Part shown: piece by piece, positions 47,461 through 62,400 of the stretch
Numbering within the stretch: the stretch's first letter is position 1
Layout of the letters: each line of letters opens with the position of its first letter
NCBI GenBank assembly: GCA_017562135.1
Contig: QEYB01001497.1
Coordinates: forward strand, 248,001 to 312,000
Length of the DNA stretch: 64,000 nucleotides
Source: Dipylidium caninum
Taxonomy: Eukaryota; Platyhelminthes; Cestoda; Cyclophyllidea; Dipylidiidae
Reading direction: 5' to 3'
Position numbers and translations under genes: made by a program
The notes under the pieces: model-generated
What the model was told of the DNA's origin: nothing
Databases searched by the model: none
What the model saw: only the letters and a program-made list of their open reading frames with translations

Positions 47461-50400
47461 TATACGGATGAGGATCAGCCTCAACTGAAAATGACCTTCG
47501 TTCTATCAAAACGCCTTCGCTTTTTCCCTCTACCCGAGTTCGATGCTTCTGCGTCGAAGGAGAATTTGATGGTATTTTCTTTTAATTTAAATGGTTATAC
47601 ACCCACATCCTCTCCTAATAAATCCAATATAATGACTATATTTGAAAAATTGCCTCATTTCTTTTGTAGAGAGTTAGGGATGAGAATTTCACGGTTTACT
47701 CTTCCTCCTCACTGTCAGAGAAATCGGTCTCATCTGAAGCCCTCCTACTGCCACTTACCCTGAACTCGAGTCAGAACTGTGTGAAATGTTCATCACCAAC
47801 ATTTCTTCGGTCGGGAAGTACTTCTGTAAATGATTCACCAAATAATGGTGATTGTTGTCGTCTCTCTCAAAAGTCCGTAAGTTAGAGGGAAGTCAAAACT
47901 GCAATTTTTTGAAATTGTAAACTGCATATGATTGGGATTGTAGCTATTATACGTTATAATAACTACTTGACAAGCGCTTTAAGATTTTTTGACTTTACAT
48001 AAAAAGTAGTTATATATGCATACATATGAACAATACCAAGGTTACCTTATGCAAATCCGTCATTTTGAACCAAATCCTTCCTAATCGAGTGATATGTGAA
48101 AGAAGTTAAATTGATTGAATAGTATTTAACGATGTGATTGTGGTTAATGATACTGTGTTTGATTGCGGGTCTAAAGGCGCTCCATAAATTGTACTTGTAT
48201 CGTAGGAGGTTTCGAATTCAGTTGAGAATACCCGTCGTGTGAGATCGAAAAGTCCAGTGAGGCCCCTGAAATGGGACCATGGGTGCGATGATGCAGTCAG
48301 GACGGTATCAGAACTAGTCGATCCTCAAGATAAAACTCATGACGCCAACTTTGAGACCATTTCAGACTTTGTATATACTTGGCCCCCTTGTCGGTCGACT
48401 GCCGGTAAGAACTTTAAAAATCTGTTCCATTTCCAATATACTATACAATAACGATGATATCGGATATGTTTATACGAATAGCAGAAACTTATGAAATTCT
48501 CTTTGGGGTTGGCTTGGTACCTTTAAACGATCTCAATTTTTCAGTCCTTAAAGTGACCTATTGCTCAATCCTTTAAACTGAATCACCTGCTTCGTGCTGC
48601 ACAAAGGTGGCCAATTGCTATGAAATTTAACAGTTGAAACTTGATTTTCACACTGTACAAATGAGTTTTCTACCATTTGATAGTAAACGCAATTTAGATG
48701 CTAGTATAGAAGATTTTCCGGAGAGGCTAATCACTTTTCCTCATCCCTGACCATAGTCGCCATCACTTAAAGACCGACTTAAGTGTTTGGTTACCAGATA
48801 TTTTGGGGTTGCTTTGTGAAGGTTTTATTACGTCTTTATGCTCCATCGTAGCCTTCAGTTTAATTAGCTGTTTGAACTCCAACTTATAGACGATCAGTAT
48901 AAATCAGAATGACAGTATGGAACGCAAAATGCTCCCATCTTCCGCGGACTTCTCCTTTTATCATATTTGAATAAAAAGCTTTTCGTTGCATTTAATTCAT
49001 AGTGAATACCAATAAACCGCCACGAGAACGCCAACCCACACCTCCGCCTCAGCCCATATCTTTGTCAGCCCCATCGCATGTCTATACGCCAACGAGAAAA
49101 ATGCCAGCTCCGCAGTTTCTTCACTCTTCAGAAATGCTTCATCACCAGAGGAATGGTGAAGAGATCCAACTTAATAACCACAGTGTTTCGCCCAATCGTG
49201 TGGACTTATCTGCTCGTGAACTCCACGAAGCAGTTAGTCGGGCCGAAATGTGGACTCAACGGTCAATAAAGGGTTTACGAGAGCATGCTAGAAGCCTCTT
49301 ATTGGCTACGGAGGCAGAGGAGCGACGGCTAAGAGTGCGGTTGGCCTCGCTGCAGAGTGAAATGATGATGGCCTCTGAGACAAAGCAGAGTGTAGATTAT
49401 TCAGAGTCTAGCAGTACCGTTGGAAAAACTATTGTGGAACGCTGGGACGGTGATCTAGAAACGAAGAACAGGTCGGTCGTTTTTGTAATCTAAAAAAATA
49501 TTACTGAGAAATTTCAGTACGATGATATTTCTGTCAAGCTTGAAGTTATTCACCCTATTAAGCGGCAATGTTTAGCTCGCCTTTCCTAAAATTTTGCTGT
49601 CTCCTTTTATTATCAACTTTATTAGGGGCTTTTACCGTCTGATAATTATGCGTCCTCTTATAAGTATCGGTGCTTGAAGCACCCACTTTTCACTGCTTTA
49701 TAAGCTTTTCCTAGGGTATCACTTAATCACAATAAAAATAAGTTTTTTGGATGGCAAGGTCTTTTAAAAGGAACTCTATGTTTACAAACTTTGGCCTTCT
49801 AACAAATGAGAGCTCTGAGACGGATAAGGCAAATGAGTTGTGAAAATTTTTCGCTGTAGTTTAGGAGTAGGACTCGATTACTGTCAAAAGAGAAGTGCGT
49901 GCATAATTAAAAATTATTTTACTGAGGTATTACAACTGTAGTTGTATTTTAAGATTTCCTGTCGGTGGATCTTTGAGAATATCTGCAGAAAGTGTAATAA
50001 TAACCCTACAGAGTTGTACAGGAGTCTCAACGAATTTTGTAAATTTCCCGCTATTTATTCTGCTTTGACATCATATGAACTTAGTAACGTCTAAACGTTA
50101 ACCTACACTTAAACTTAGTTGAAATGTAGTAATCTGAATGAAATTTCTTTTTCCTGCCTGATCGTATAACCATTTCCAAATGTAATATCAGTCGTAATAT
50201 TATCGCGTGTGGCGGATAGCGCTTGATCTAAATTTTGTCTAGGTGAATTGAGTCAATTGTGAAAGGGAATTTTTATCTTGCTAAAGCTAATGTAAATACC
50301 TTGAATTTCTTTAATCACTATCTTTTCACCAGTACCCATAATGTCTACTGAAGTATTTGAGTAGGGCTCGGTACTACTAATTTTTTTTGTGCTGAAGGCA

Positions 50401-53400
50401 TTTATGTTTCATTTATTCTGACGGTATAGTTAGTCTGCTATTTTGGCAGCCTTTACTACTATCCTTATCGCTAGGATATCATTTTTGAGAAAAAGGCACT
50501 TACACCTTAGAAACTTTTTGAGACACTTTTTTAGAGTGTTATCGGCTGTTAGCTTTTTTGGGTTAACTAAAGGAAGTCGTCACATTTTTAAATTAGGTGC
50601 CTTATTAAATATTATAAACTATTATAATCACCTCTGCTGACATGAAGTTTCGCAGATTAAAATATTTACAACGTGCAGATTTCTTATGTTCTTTGAGGAC
50701 ATTAGAAATGAAACCATCTGCCAAATGCCAAGTAATATAACTCTGGGTTTTGATCGATTGGTTAAAGACATTTAACACTACTTGCCTCGTCCGCAAATGA
50801 ATTGTCTGAGAAGCGATACTCCATTATCCGTCCCTTCAATACGTTTTCAAACCCCCTTTGGATTATGAATGTAAAGTGTGAGCAAATGTAGCATGAATGG
50901 TAATGGAAGAGCTTGCATGGTTAATACTTGCTCTCCATCATTAACGCATACAAATTCCAAGGCAAATTTACCACCCATCCAGGAGAGTACTTCAACTAGC
51001 TTAACTTTTCACCTTTTTATTTAATGACCTCTTTTTATTGTCTTTTACAGGCGGATGAAGTGACCACAACGGTTGACTTTAACACTTCTGCCGCTGCGCC
51101 GCAATTCGATCGTCATCTCCATGAGAGTCAGTATGCAACAGACGGCAGATTTTTTGCCAAAGGGGATCTCATTCTGTCTCCGGATGCGACACCCGACTTG
51201 GGGGAGGTAAAAGACGTCGCACTAAAAGGTTTGGCCATTTATTTTCCTATCTCATTGTAACTCTACAGGGGTATAATCAGGCAAAGAGATGCCGGTTCTT
51301 TGAAGTCTTTCACGTAGCATAAAGTGAAAGAGTATTATAATTTGCCCTGATTTTAACCTTTTGCAGTAATCCTAGCATTTAGCAAATGACACGATCTAAT
51401 CCGGTTAATGTTTGAATTTTTTATTTAATTTCCATTTGAAAGCTTCCCTTTATGGTTCACTCAGATACAAAAAAGTCAGTCTAAACACACTCCATTTGAT
51501 TTACTTTGATGTAGTATCTTTTTCAGTATTGCAAACTACTTGAATTGAATAGAAGAGTATTTTGTTTCACTGTCCTGAAGATTGCACCTTCCCCCTTGCC
51601 CTAGCGTGACTAATAGTTGAAATATCGTAAAAGTAAATTGCTCATGTAAGGCAAAATGTTAAAAAACACTTTAATAAATAAATAACCGAGTGCTGATATT
51701 AGTAAAGGATAGGTTCGAGTCCACTTTTCCATACTTTGGTTACTACACCGATGCATTAATTTACTTTCTAAACAATCCTTATACATGTGATTTAAAAATG
51801 GTCAGTAATTTGCATTTTCATTAAATAAAGTTGTAGTGGTAGAATGATTGTTTAGGCCATTAATTTGCCCGAGTGAGTCGTAAATTTGGCTACAAAAATA
51901 ATTTTTCATTTGGTGTAATAGAAGCCTTTACCTTATCAGTACCTTTAGTTGATCGACAGTGGATATAGTATAGGGGGAAAGCTTAAGGCCTTACCCCGGG
52001 GAAATAGGTTTTGCACACAGTAAGTCTTAAGTTCTCTAAAGCCAGTTCGTGGAGAATGAACTTCAGGATCTGGGTCCATACTGGGTATATTTTACTCTGA
52101 GTATTGCAATAACTTTTTGCAAGATACATTCTGAGTTTCATGGTGAATTGCGCTGCCCTGTTCTGCCCTCCTTCCAAACCTTTCTCCTTCCCCCTTTTCC
52201 CACTCGTAGAGTCAATTTTCTCAAAATTGCTGAACATAAATAATAGTTTAATGGTAGTACCATATCATAGAAGATACGATACTTATGGGAAATGTATTCA
52301 CATGGGCGAGCGGAGGAGAGCTGACTGAGTTACGAGCTATTTCTCCACAAATTCGGTCTTATTTTCTTTAGTCTTGATTCAGACATTCGGTTTAACTATC
52401 TCCATTATCGAAGCACCTAACTCCAGGCACATTTTCTATTTGCATCTCCCAAACCGACCGTGTCATTCTCCGATGCAAAGTGATGTATTTAAAATGTACT
52501 ACGAGGTAGTGACGCAATCATTAAAGGAAAATGCAGATTGGTTCCTTTCACCCTTTCTTTCTCACTGTCTCATTATCCAAATGGAAATTGGGGAGATTAG
52601 GGGTGGTTATTTTTAAATTTGGCGACTAAAAGTGTAAATAGCCAATGGCAAATTTCTAAATTTACTGATTCTAATAATGCTCTTCCCATAATCACTTGAG
52701 ACTATCTCCCCATTAAGGACATCATATTTCTATAGATTGAATATACTTACACACAACTAAATAGCTTACTTCACGTCTAGACTCGTTTTTTTGTTCAGCG
52801 TACACACTCTGAATGGTAATTAAATTCAAAATCAACTGTTATGACGTGCTCAAACAATTATTTGAGTTCAATTTCCCCAAGTAGATTCAGACAGTTGTAA
52901 AGTAGGATGATAAATTCTCGCCCCACTCTGCCTATCTCAAATACCGCCACATTTCACATATATCTGTGTGTATCTCACAGATTGAGAGGCTTTTTCATCC
53001 CATCGATGGCTTCCACTGTGTGTGTTTGTGTGTGTGTGTGTGTGACTATTCCCCTTTTTGCGCCAATGTAATGATCCCGCTAAACAATGGGCGTTTCCCC
53101 TCGATGCAAAATTTACGATTCTCCTTTGGTACGAGCGTAGGAAGACAGTTATTTATCCCTCAACGTATATACGTATGCGTATGTGTATTATATTTGTGGG
53201 CATATGTGTGCATGATTAAAATATGTGGGAAAAAATAAGAAGTGATTTTCCCGATTGACTAATTTTACAAAGAATATTTAATTCAACATCCACTCGCTTG
53301 CTACGATGCAACACACTGTGTAGGCCAGTCTTCCACCTCTCCACCATTCGCCCATGTGAATAGAGTCAAGTTATTCTCTCTTTCTTTCACTTAATATAAG

Positions 53401-56400
53401 GATAATTTAATCTGATGAATTCAGTAAAATGATGTTATAATTTGCCAAAGGAGAATGATGGGACAACTCAACTGATTAATGATGGGATATTTGTCATTAC
53501 TACCAAAATTTTCTAAATAAGATTAAATGTGAACGACAACCTCACCTCATCCTCAACGGTGCTTTCACCCTTTCCAACCGTTTATCTGTCTAACTGTTTG
53601 ACTCGTCTTGATACTTTGATTACTCGGCACATGGAATGATGTGGAAAGAAATTGTAGACATGGCTGTCATTTATAAGCTTGAAAGGTTGAAGTCGTTTTG
53701 AAGCCACCAGAAATGTCATCATTTAGTGGTTTAGGCATAAATGGAAGTTAGGGAAAGGCTACTTATTGTAGTTCGGAAGATCAAATTGGAAAACTATTTA
53801 TGAAGTTGAGTTGAATGATACCTTTGGGCACTGAATTCATCATTAGCCCGGGCTTTTTTCTACTGTCTGCAATGACTATCCTTTTGAAGACAAAGGTGTA
53901 TTTTAATAAACTTAATGTTTAAATCGAGATGTTCTACTTTTCCATCCTTTTTACTTCACATTAAAATTTTGCTTCCTCGGAGGCGACCAATAATCTTCTT
54001 AAACCGTTTTCTTCTTTTCAATTTCCTCAACTATTTGGTTTTATCGTCTCCTGGTGCGTTCTATAGCCAAAATTTCATCGTCCCCACATACAGTAGAAAT
54101 GGAGTGCTTAAAACCTAGTACAAATCTCATCTACTTTTGAAAAATTGAAAATATTTGAAGTTGTATAATGTCGGTATCGTTTACTTCTCCAATTGTTACT
54201 CCTAGAGATTGTGCAATATTCTACGGTTTAGTCATATGCCCTAAATTGATGCTAGTAGAATATAATCGTCACTTGTCTGTCCCTTGCTAAATTTAGTAGA
54301 AATCCTCTTTCCCTTCTTTGGCCGCCTAATTTGAACAAACTTGTATGATGTTTTATTTAAAGAATGGCAAAGACATGGGTCTTCCTAGCACAGTTATTCA
54401 CTTTCTTTCCTGTTACCCACCAATTATTCGTACTCTCCTCCCTCCCTCCCTTCCTTCCCTCGTCCATCCATGTCAACTACGTGTGTATTTGTGTGTATGA
54501 TGTGGCCTCGGCTGAAGACATCTCAACGTCACATTAGATATGACGTCAATCGAGAATGCGGTGACTAGACCCAAATATAATTTTGAACGCGTTAATTCAT
54601 AGGCTTGGTCCTGTCACCATCAAGGCACACCAGGCACATAGCTGGTTAGTTTTGAAGAAAGCCAAAAAATTTAGTCCCGGGTACCAGTTTTAAGCCATGG
54701 ATTGTGTGTATCTAAAGTGAATGGGAAAAGGATATCCTCTTACGGTTCCATTCCCCCTCTTTAAGAGCAGTTTATTAAGAGAAGGAAGATGGGTGAAAGG
54801 ATTCCAGTCTCTCTTTTTTGCTTAAGGCGAAAAGGCACTGGAGGAGGCTGGAATTTAGCCTGAATTAAATAAGAAGTGCACATTTGCACATCTTGGAAAG
54901 TGACTTTGATGTTGAAATTTCAAAGAAAGGTATGAATTTTACCTTTTGCTTTCACTCCCATGCCTTATTTCTGCGTGAGCAGTAAAGATAGGCAAACCAC
55001 TTCAAGGCATTAAACTGCCTATCCTCGATGTTGACTCTCTCATAATTGCTGTTTTCCTCCTTTCTCCTCCATACAATTATCCCATGGCCATGCTGATGGT
55101 GGATGAATTTAAACTCTGCCTTAGTCATGCAAATTTATAGTTGTTGTTTTGTCTGAGGCATGTAAATTTGTAAATTTTCATGTATATGCGAAAGTTCACC
55201 ACTTCTTTCCCTCCTAACATAAATTATTTGACTGTAAGTTGAAGAGAATAGGGTTGACGTGGATCGCGCAGGTCTCGCTTTAAGTGTATACATATATACC
55301 AATTTTTACTGAAGAGGCAAAACTGGTGGCGGCGATAGGAAAATTGATTACAAGATCATAGACGAAGCCAACAAAAGGTAAGTAGGAGCTGCGTCTACTG
55401 GGCTCGACGTGAATCAGTGTAGACGATGTGCACTACTGGCATACACATACCTGCACTGACTCTTTTCCCACCGAAAAAAGAGGTCAACAAGATCGACTAA
55501 TGAGTTTTTCTACAGCTTAATAAATTGCTTCCTTTCTTCCACCCCCTGTGTAACTATGTAGGTTTGCACATTTTCAGTTATTAACCTTTTTTCGGTATAT
55601 GGGTCGAAGAAGCTACATGCAGAGGAACCTTATGTCTAACACTCAAATAGAATTTTAGCCTATTTTATGATAAAAATGTCATATACAATGAGCCATTTTG
55701 ATACATCTAATATATAATACTATCTAATGGAATGTAGAACACAATCTCTTCTCTTCTCCATTTTCTTATACGGTAAATGAAAGTGTTAGTAGTGTAATAG
55801 AAATCGCATTTTCCATTTTTTTTTCAGGCATAAGGAGAAAAATCTCCCCTGAAATTCGAATAATCACTAAGGATGTAGCAGAAAAGCATAAAAAGTTTCC
55901 AATGATTAGACGATTATGTCATCTGAGTGTTTTGGGTTTCACGATATTCAAGGGCTTTGTGGGGTCAATTTCAAATAATTAAGCGTCAGTTTTGTTGCCA
56001 AACTGCCTTACTTTTCCTTGCAACTCCTACCATGCGATAGGTCAACATTTTCTTTGATTGCGAAAGCTCACTCTGTGATTCTACATCAGTATGAAAACTG
56101 AGATTTAGCAGATTTTTAGTGATCCTAACGTAATTAGTGTATTAGCATGCTTCTACTATGCTTTAATTTGGGTTTTTACCAAGCTGGAATTTGAGGAGGG
56201 AATTTATAGTCACTGCACTGCTTAAAGGTGGACAGTGTTTTACGATGAATGCGTTTTTATGAATTCATTTAATGGGGAGAAGGGTATTGCAACTACACCA
56301 GACTAACAATTTGCAATATTTCGAGCCTACCCTACTCCTTATTCCATATAATCTGCCTTTCATGACCAAGTGCGTCATCTTTGGATTATAGCACATTTTG

Positions 56401-59400
56401 CAGTGTAGAATTGGTTAATACCTTCACTCTCAGCAAATACCTATCCTCAAACGCTTAGCGTGCCAAATGACTCGGAGTAGATTCTTCTTTGAAATTCAGG
56501 CAAAAATTCGCCTCACTTTTGCCTGGTGGGGATGAGAAGGAAGGTGGCCGCTGAAGGTTTGCGAGCCGAGGATAGGAAGTGCCGTTGGGAATGATAAAAT
56601 TGTAAAATAGTCTCTTTCATGGTAAATTAATCTGTTTGTCGGAAGCATCACTACTTAAAATTTACTCTATTTAAAAAAAATAGCTGAATTAGAGAGGCAT
56701 ACGGACGGATTTCCTTCCGCTCACTTTTTACTGTTAAGAGTGTAGAGTGAATTTGGAGAATTTTTGATTATTTTGTTTATACATTAGTAACACTGGTGGG
56801 TAAAGAGTAAACATCGCGTCTCACGAGAATAGGCAGGGTTTGCGACTCCCCATACCTTTGTGATGTGTGCGAGGACAATTTCCTCCTTTTATTCCTCCTA
56901 AATCTATTTTAAATTGATCAAAAATATCCGTCTTGATGCATCTCACTTGATTAACCTCTTCTTTTTTTTCTCGCTTTCAACCAACAGATCTAATAGCGGT
57001 CAATGAGGCCGATCCTAACTCAGATGATCTACCTCTTTCCAGTTGTCAGAGCACGTCACAGCCGAATGAAGGCTCTCCCAATCCCGTCTGTCACTCTACT
57101 TTCCAACATTGGTCAAAAAGAGAGATTCAAGAACAGCGCCACCACCGCTCACAATCGGATAACTTAGACGAAGTGGCGTTTACTACTGCAAACCAAGTAT
57201 TTTTTTTTTCCTTATGGTGAAATTATCAACTTTTGGTATAGAGATTTACCTGTCCTGTAGGGTCTTTGACTTGAAGAGAAGAAAGGCATTTTGTTACCTC
57301 TGTGATTATCGCTTATTAGGAGGATTCTAGAATTTTACATATATGAAATGGGATAACTTATTTATTTGCGCCTTTTAGTCCCCTCCCCATAAAGGCGAAT
57401 TTATTTCATATTTTGGTTTTGCGTGGCTTTAGCCCTTTTTATGGAATTACCTCATTTGGCGCCGTTTTTTCTCGTTTAATCGTTCCTTAAAATAAGGAAA
57501 AAAACGAGGGGAAAATATATGGGATAATTTTTTTATCTAGTTCCTCTTTAAGGCAATTATAACCAGTCTTCGTGCACTTTTTTCTCGTCATATCATCTCC
57601 TTTCTTCCCCTCTACCTATAGTTTTTGTTTACTTGACTCAGAACGATGTACCCTTCAGTTAAAGGCCAAAAATATATTGCCAGAAGGATTCTTATATTCT
57701 CATAGTTACACATTCATGCTGAGCCTTGCAAAATGGAAGTATTTGGTCAAGACTGGTCATTCCCCTAGGGGGTAGACAGTCGAACTTTTGAATCAGATCT
57801 TTGCAATGTGTCTACCACTCTTGCAGAGGCGAAATCCCTCCCCTCTACTCATCTCCTTTGTCACATCTTCTCGTGTGTGTTCATTTAAACAAGTATCATG
57901 ATAAGACAAACACTCCAGTGCTATGATCTGCTGGGCCATCATTACCGTAGAGACACACGATCGTCTTTGAGATGTTTGTTCGAGCCAAATTATGCTGACA
58001 TTAAGCAATTGTGTGCTCTAAGTCTTGGAGGCAACAATCCAATGGGACTGACAGCCTCCTGTCCCACTTCAAACCTCAACTTAATTTACATTCTTCATGC
58101 GGTTATTTCATTTAAAATATTTAAAAAAATGCCCATAAAATGTCCTGTGGATCATTCGTCCTACAGTGTGGTGGAAATTACTCATTACACTGAACTTATC
58201 TGCCTTTGTCAAGTATTTTAATTGACAACTTTGAGTAATGTATTTAATCGGGTAGGCCATTTTCAAAGGGAATTAGCATAGATAATCCATCCTAATTGAG
58301 ATATTCAAATTTACCGTAGTTAGTGAATGCTTCATTTGAAGGCGTTTGCACAGCCACCTTCAAGCCTTTTGGTGAGACACGAGGTAAACACAATGGACAT
58401 GTATGTAGTCAATCTCACTTTTTTTCTTCTATACGATCGGTCTAATTCTATTGAGGAAGTGGTCCTGGGAGTTGGGAATAGTGATAAAACTTTTGTTCTC
58501 TCCTCGCAGTTCCTTCCTCTTCCATCCTCGAGGTGAAGTGAAGACGACTGCTAATTTTTATCCAACTATGAGCCAAGACGGTTCTATACTACTTAACGAT
58601 GTATCTCGTCGTCGTCCTTACTCCTTGAACCACCTCTAAAAATGATTTCTTATTGTCCGTTGAATTTCTTTTTTGCAGTTTCAACACCACTTACTTTACC
58701 ATTGGGAAATTGAATTGATGTGTCTCATAAAACCGGTTCCATTGTGTGTGTGTGTGTGTGTGTGCGTTTAAGGCCAGTTGGTGCGTCAGCATGATTGTTG
58801 ATTTACTTTAGTTTTCTTTTCTCCTCAAAATGTCACGCAAACCATCATGTGTACTGGTATTTTCTCATCCAACTTCTACTTCTTATCATTGAATACCACA
58901 TTTATAGAATGAAAGGTGCACGATTTTAATCACTCGAAAGTGGAGCTGTCTTTATGCATTCTTCGAGTTCCACGTGATGTTTTGCTATAACTCCTCGAGA
59001 AGTGCAAATGTCAATTCACAATTTATGCGTTGGTACAATTCCTTTGGAGTCAGTTAAATCAACAGTCTTAGAAGTAAAGTAACTCTGTTTAATCACCATC
59101 TTTTATTCATTCATTTCAATTCAGAAATTTTGCACACATGGTACCAGTTTTTGCCTCAGCATTATCTAGGATGGCTATCCTCTATATGAATGCAAAATTG
59201 GGAGAGTATTTTGGGTGTGAAATCGTTCCTGGGAAACTCAGACCCACGTGCAGTAACATGGCCTTCGTCCTCCTTCTCACTCTACTACAACCTTGTCTAA
59301 CTTAATTTAGTGAAAGGCTAATCAAATCTTTCTCCCTTTTTCTTCATCCCAACAATAACGACTAATTTAGCGATGGTAAATAGACCTAGCAGGCTTAAAC

Positions 59401-62400
59401 ACTCCCTTAATGTCATTCCATTTTGCAATATGTTCTTCGTTTTTAGGCTACAGGTAGTGTGGAGTCTGTTGAACGCTTTCTCATAGGAGATCGGACTCAA
59501 GAGGGGATTTCCTCAGGAAAACAAGTAACTGCCAGCACCACACATGATAATGAACGAGCTAGTGAACGTTTCGACTCATCTAAGGTAAAATCGAACGAGG
59601 AAGACTGCCATCCAACAGACGAATTTCACCGAATAAATGAGGATCGAGGAATTCAACTCACTTCCATCCCACCGACGGGCGAGGTCATCTCGAAGACTCC
59701 ATCCAATCTGCTTACAAGGGCCAACACTAACAGTGTGAGCTCTCTCACCGAAGTCTCTCTCCCTCTCGAAGCGGTATCAAGTAAATCTACCGATTTACCA
59801 GTTGTTGCTGCTGCTGCCAAACTGCGACTCATACAGTTGTTCAAGGAGGAGTCCAAGCAACTGAAAGCCGCAAAAGCTGCTTATTTGTCAAAAAAACAAG
59901 CAATTCAGACGCTAAAAGCACTGCTTAACCAGGATTTGTGGCCCCCAAAATCGGTTGGTTGTAGTGGATCATTCAAGTTGAGCTTCAGCATATATTTTAG
60001 CCTATCACCATTCTGGGCTGAGTCCTCGTCTTCCGGTCATGTTTCAGTAATTCTCATGATTTATGCATTTTTCAATCTGATTTTTCGTGCTAACTTGCTT
60101 TCTGTTGACTTTTCTTCCCATTGTTTGCAAATTCTTTTCATAGTTCATGAATAATTTAGTAAAATAAAAGCTGTGACTTAATGATATTACACATAAAAGG
60201 CGTGAAACCGCTGAATCGCTTTAGTCACCTGCCTCCTAATAGATCTTTACAATGGAAGCGTCATTAATCACACTCAACGTGCATGATTACATCATGTTAT
60301 AGTAAAAATCAAATCTAAATCGTCATTTAGAGGTAAACGGAATTTGATGCACTTGTCCAAATGTGCATTTCCAAATGGACACTCGGGTTTAGGTGTCTGT
60401 CTGTGTGTGTGTGTGTGTCTCGGTGTTTGTGTGCGTTCTTGTGGAATGAGAATGGCAATGACTGTTTTGACAAGCTGTAATGCGCCCCTGTTTTTTGTAT
60501 TCCTGTCAATTATGAGGAAAAAATTTTTTGGTATAGTTAATGCACCAATAGCTGCCTCGGCCTCGAGTTTTATAGTAAATTGTCCACTCTGTTTTGATTT
60601 CAGCATTGGGTTATAAATGGTGTTTTGTTTTGGAGGAATTAACGATAATGATGGCCACTTTTCCAATCCTGATGACAATTATTCTATCACTTTTCGGTAA
60701 ACAGTTCATACTTGAATCAAGTACTTTGTCTATGCATCTCAAGAGTTCGAGAATGGAGCCGGATTGTTGCTAAGGCTGCGTCAGCCTCAATTGTTTCCTT
60801 CTCCGTCACTAGGTTAGCGGTGTCTGCTCTCCTTTGTCTCTTACCACTCAAGGCAAAAGATCCTTGGTACTGACTACTAAATCATATTTTCGCAGATAGC
60901 ATTCTTCTGCTCTCCCAACACTTCAACACACGACTAGACTTTTGGCGTTTACTTATATCTGTTTAGTGGCATAATAGTGTGCTAAAGTATTTTTTTTGGA
61001 ATTTGATAGAGATTAATCCCAAGTCGATTGTAGAGAGGGTGGAAATGGCAGTGCGGTAGATGTTTCGAACTACAATTTCCCTTCTCTCGGTTTTCCAAGT
61101 GTCACAGAGTCATTCAAATGCTGAATTCTTGATAAGGAATAACGCTTGTCGGTTAGACGATTTCATAAGAGGGAGACGTGGTATTGAAAAGGATTGAAAC
61201 ATGTCTACAAATTGTAACACGTTAACTAATTAGTGTGTTTTTTGTTACCCAGTGACCAATAAATTATTTATTGTGCTAGTTGAGATTAAAAGTGTCATGC
61301 AAAGTGTTCATTTACTTGTTATTTGACATAAAATCAAATTTTATGGTACTGGCTGGCTATCTCTTCTGATCTCTGTACTCAACTGCAATTTCGTTTGATC
61401 CTATGATTTTACAATAATTAGTTTTTCGTTTTTGTACACCTAAAAACGGGAAATGTTGACACGTTCTTCTGGTCACTATCATTGCCCCTCATGATACGAT
61501 TTAAGGTACAGAAGTCCGAGTAGAGGTAAATATCCTTTATTTAATTTACCAATGACCAACAGGTATTAAAGGAATCTAGTCTATCTTTATTTGGATTAGA
61601 TTAAGCTTCTTTGTTTCTCTCTTTTTACTTTCCTTTCTCTCCCTCGTCTCAAGTTCTGCTTCCACCTCTTTCGCATCCTCTTCCTTCTCCCGTCTTGCGA
61701 TCTCCTTCTCCAAATCTTCCACCTGTGTGTATATCATTCCTCTTGACCTCGGTCGATGTGTACACCGGTAGCATTTACGAGATTTCAGTATTTTACGCAA
61801 ACTATGACTTTCATTGCCATTAATCCAACAGGTTTTGAAGGTTTGACAGTAAGGAGTAGTCTCAATCGACACCTTGGCTGTTATGCCAGGACGGTAGGAG
61901 TATAGGGGATGATAATTCGTCTTTCCAAGAGTCTGATGAACATTGAGAAGTAGGAGAGGTTGAGACCTGTCCACACAGTGATAGGCTGCATCTCTATCCT
62001 TAAAGTGCTGAACTTGGCCAAATGAAACTCTTTGTTTTTTATATAGCACACATAAAATGCGCAAATTAACGATCGTGAATCAATAGGAGGTCACTGTTTT
62101 CTTGCTAAACCAGCTTGTTCTTACTTCAACGATGATAAAAGATACTTTATAAGTTGAAGTTGGAGGTTTTTATCTAAAAGACTTGGGATCGACATGTCAA
62201 GTTGATAGGTGAAGGCACGAATCTCTAGTATCATGCACCTTATCTTAATTGATCATGAATTTCTTGTCAGGCAGATAAGGAGGTTGTATCCCGTCTAGGG
62301 TCATGTCAAAGGCCAGGATAGACCAACACCACTTAATATTAGCGTACCAGTATGCGAAGTCACCGTATCGTGAGATCAAGGGGGCACAGTTAGGTAGCAT

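Noticed and set aside
51700..51735. tRNA T-loop-like ggttcgagtcc
   Set aside because: The flanking bases do not form a five-base-pair T stem, and no acceptor or anticodon arm is present.
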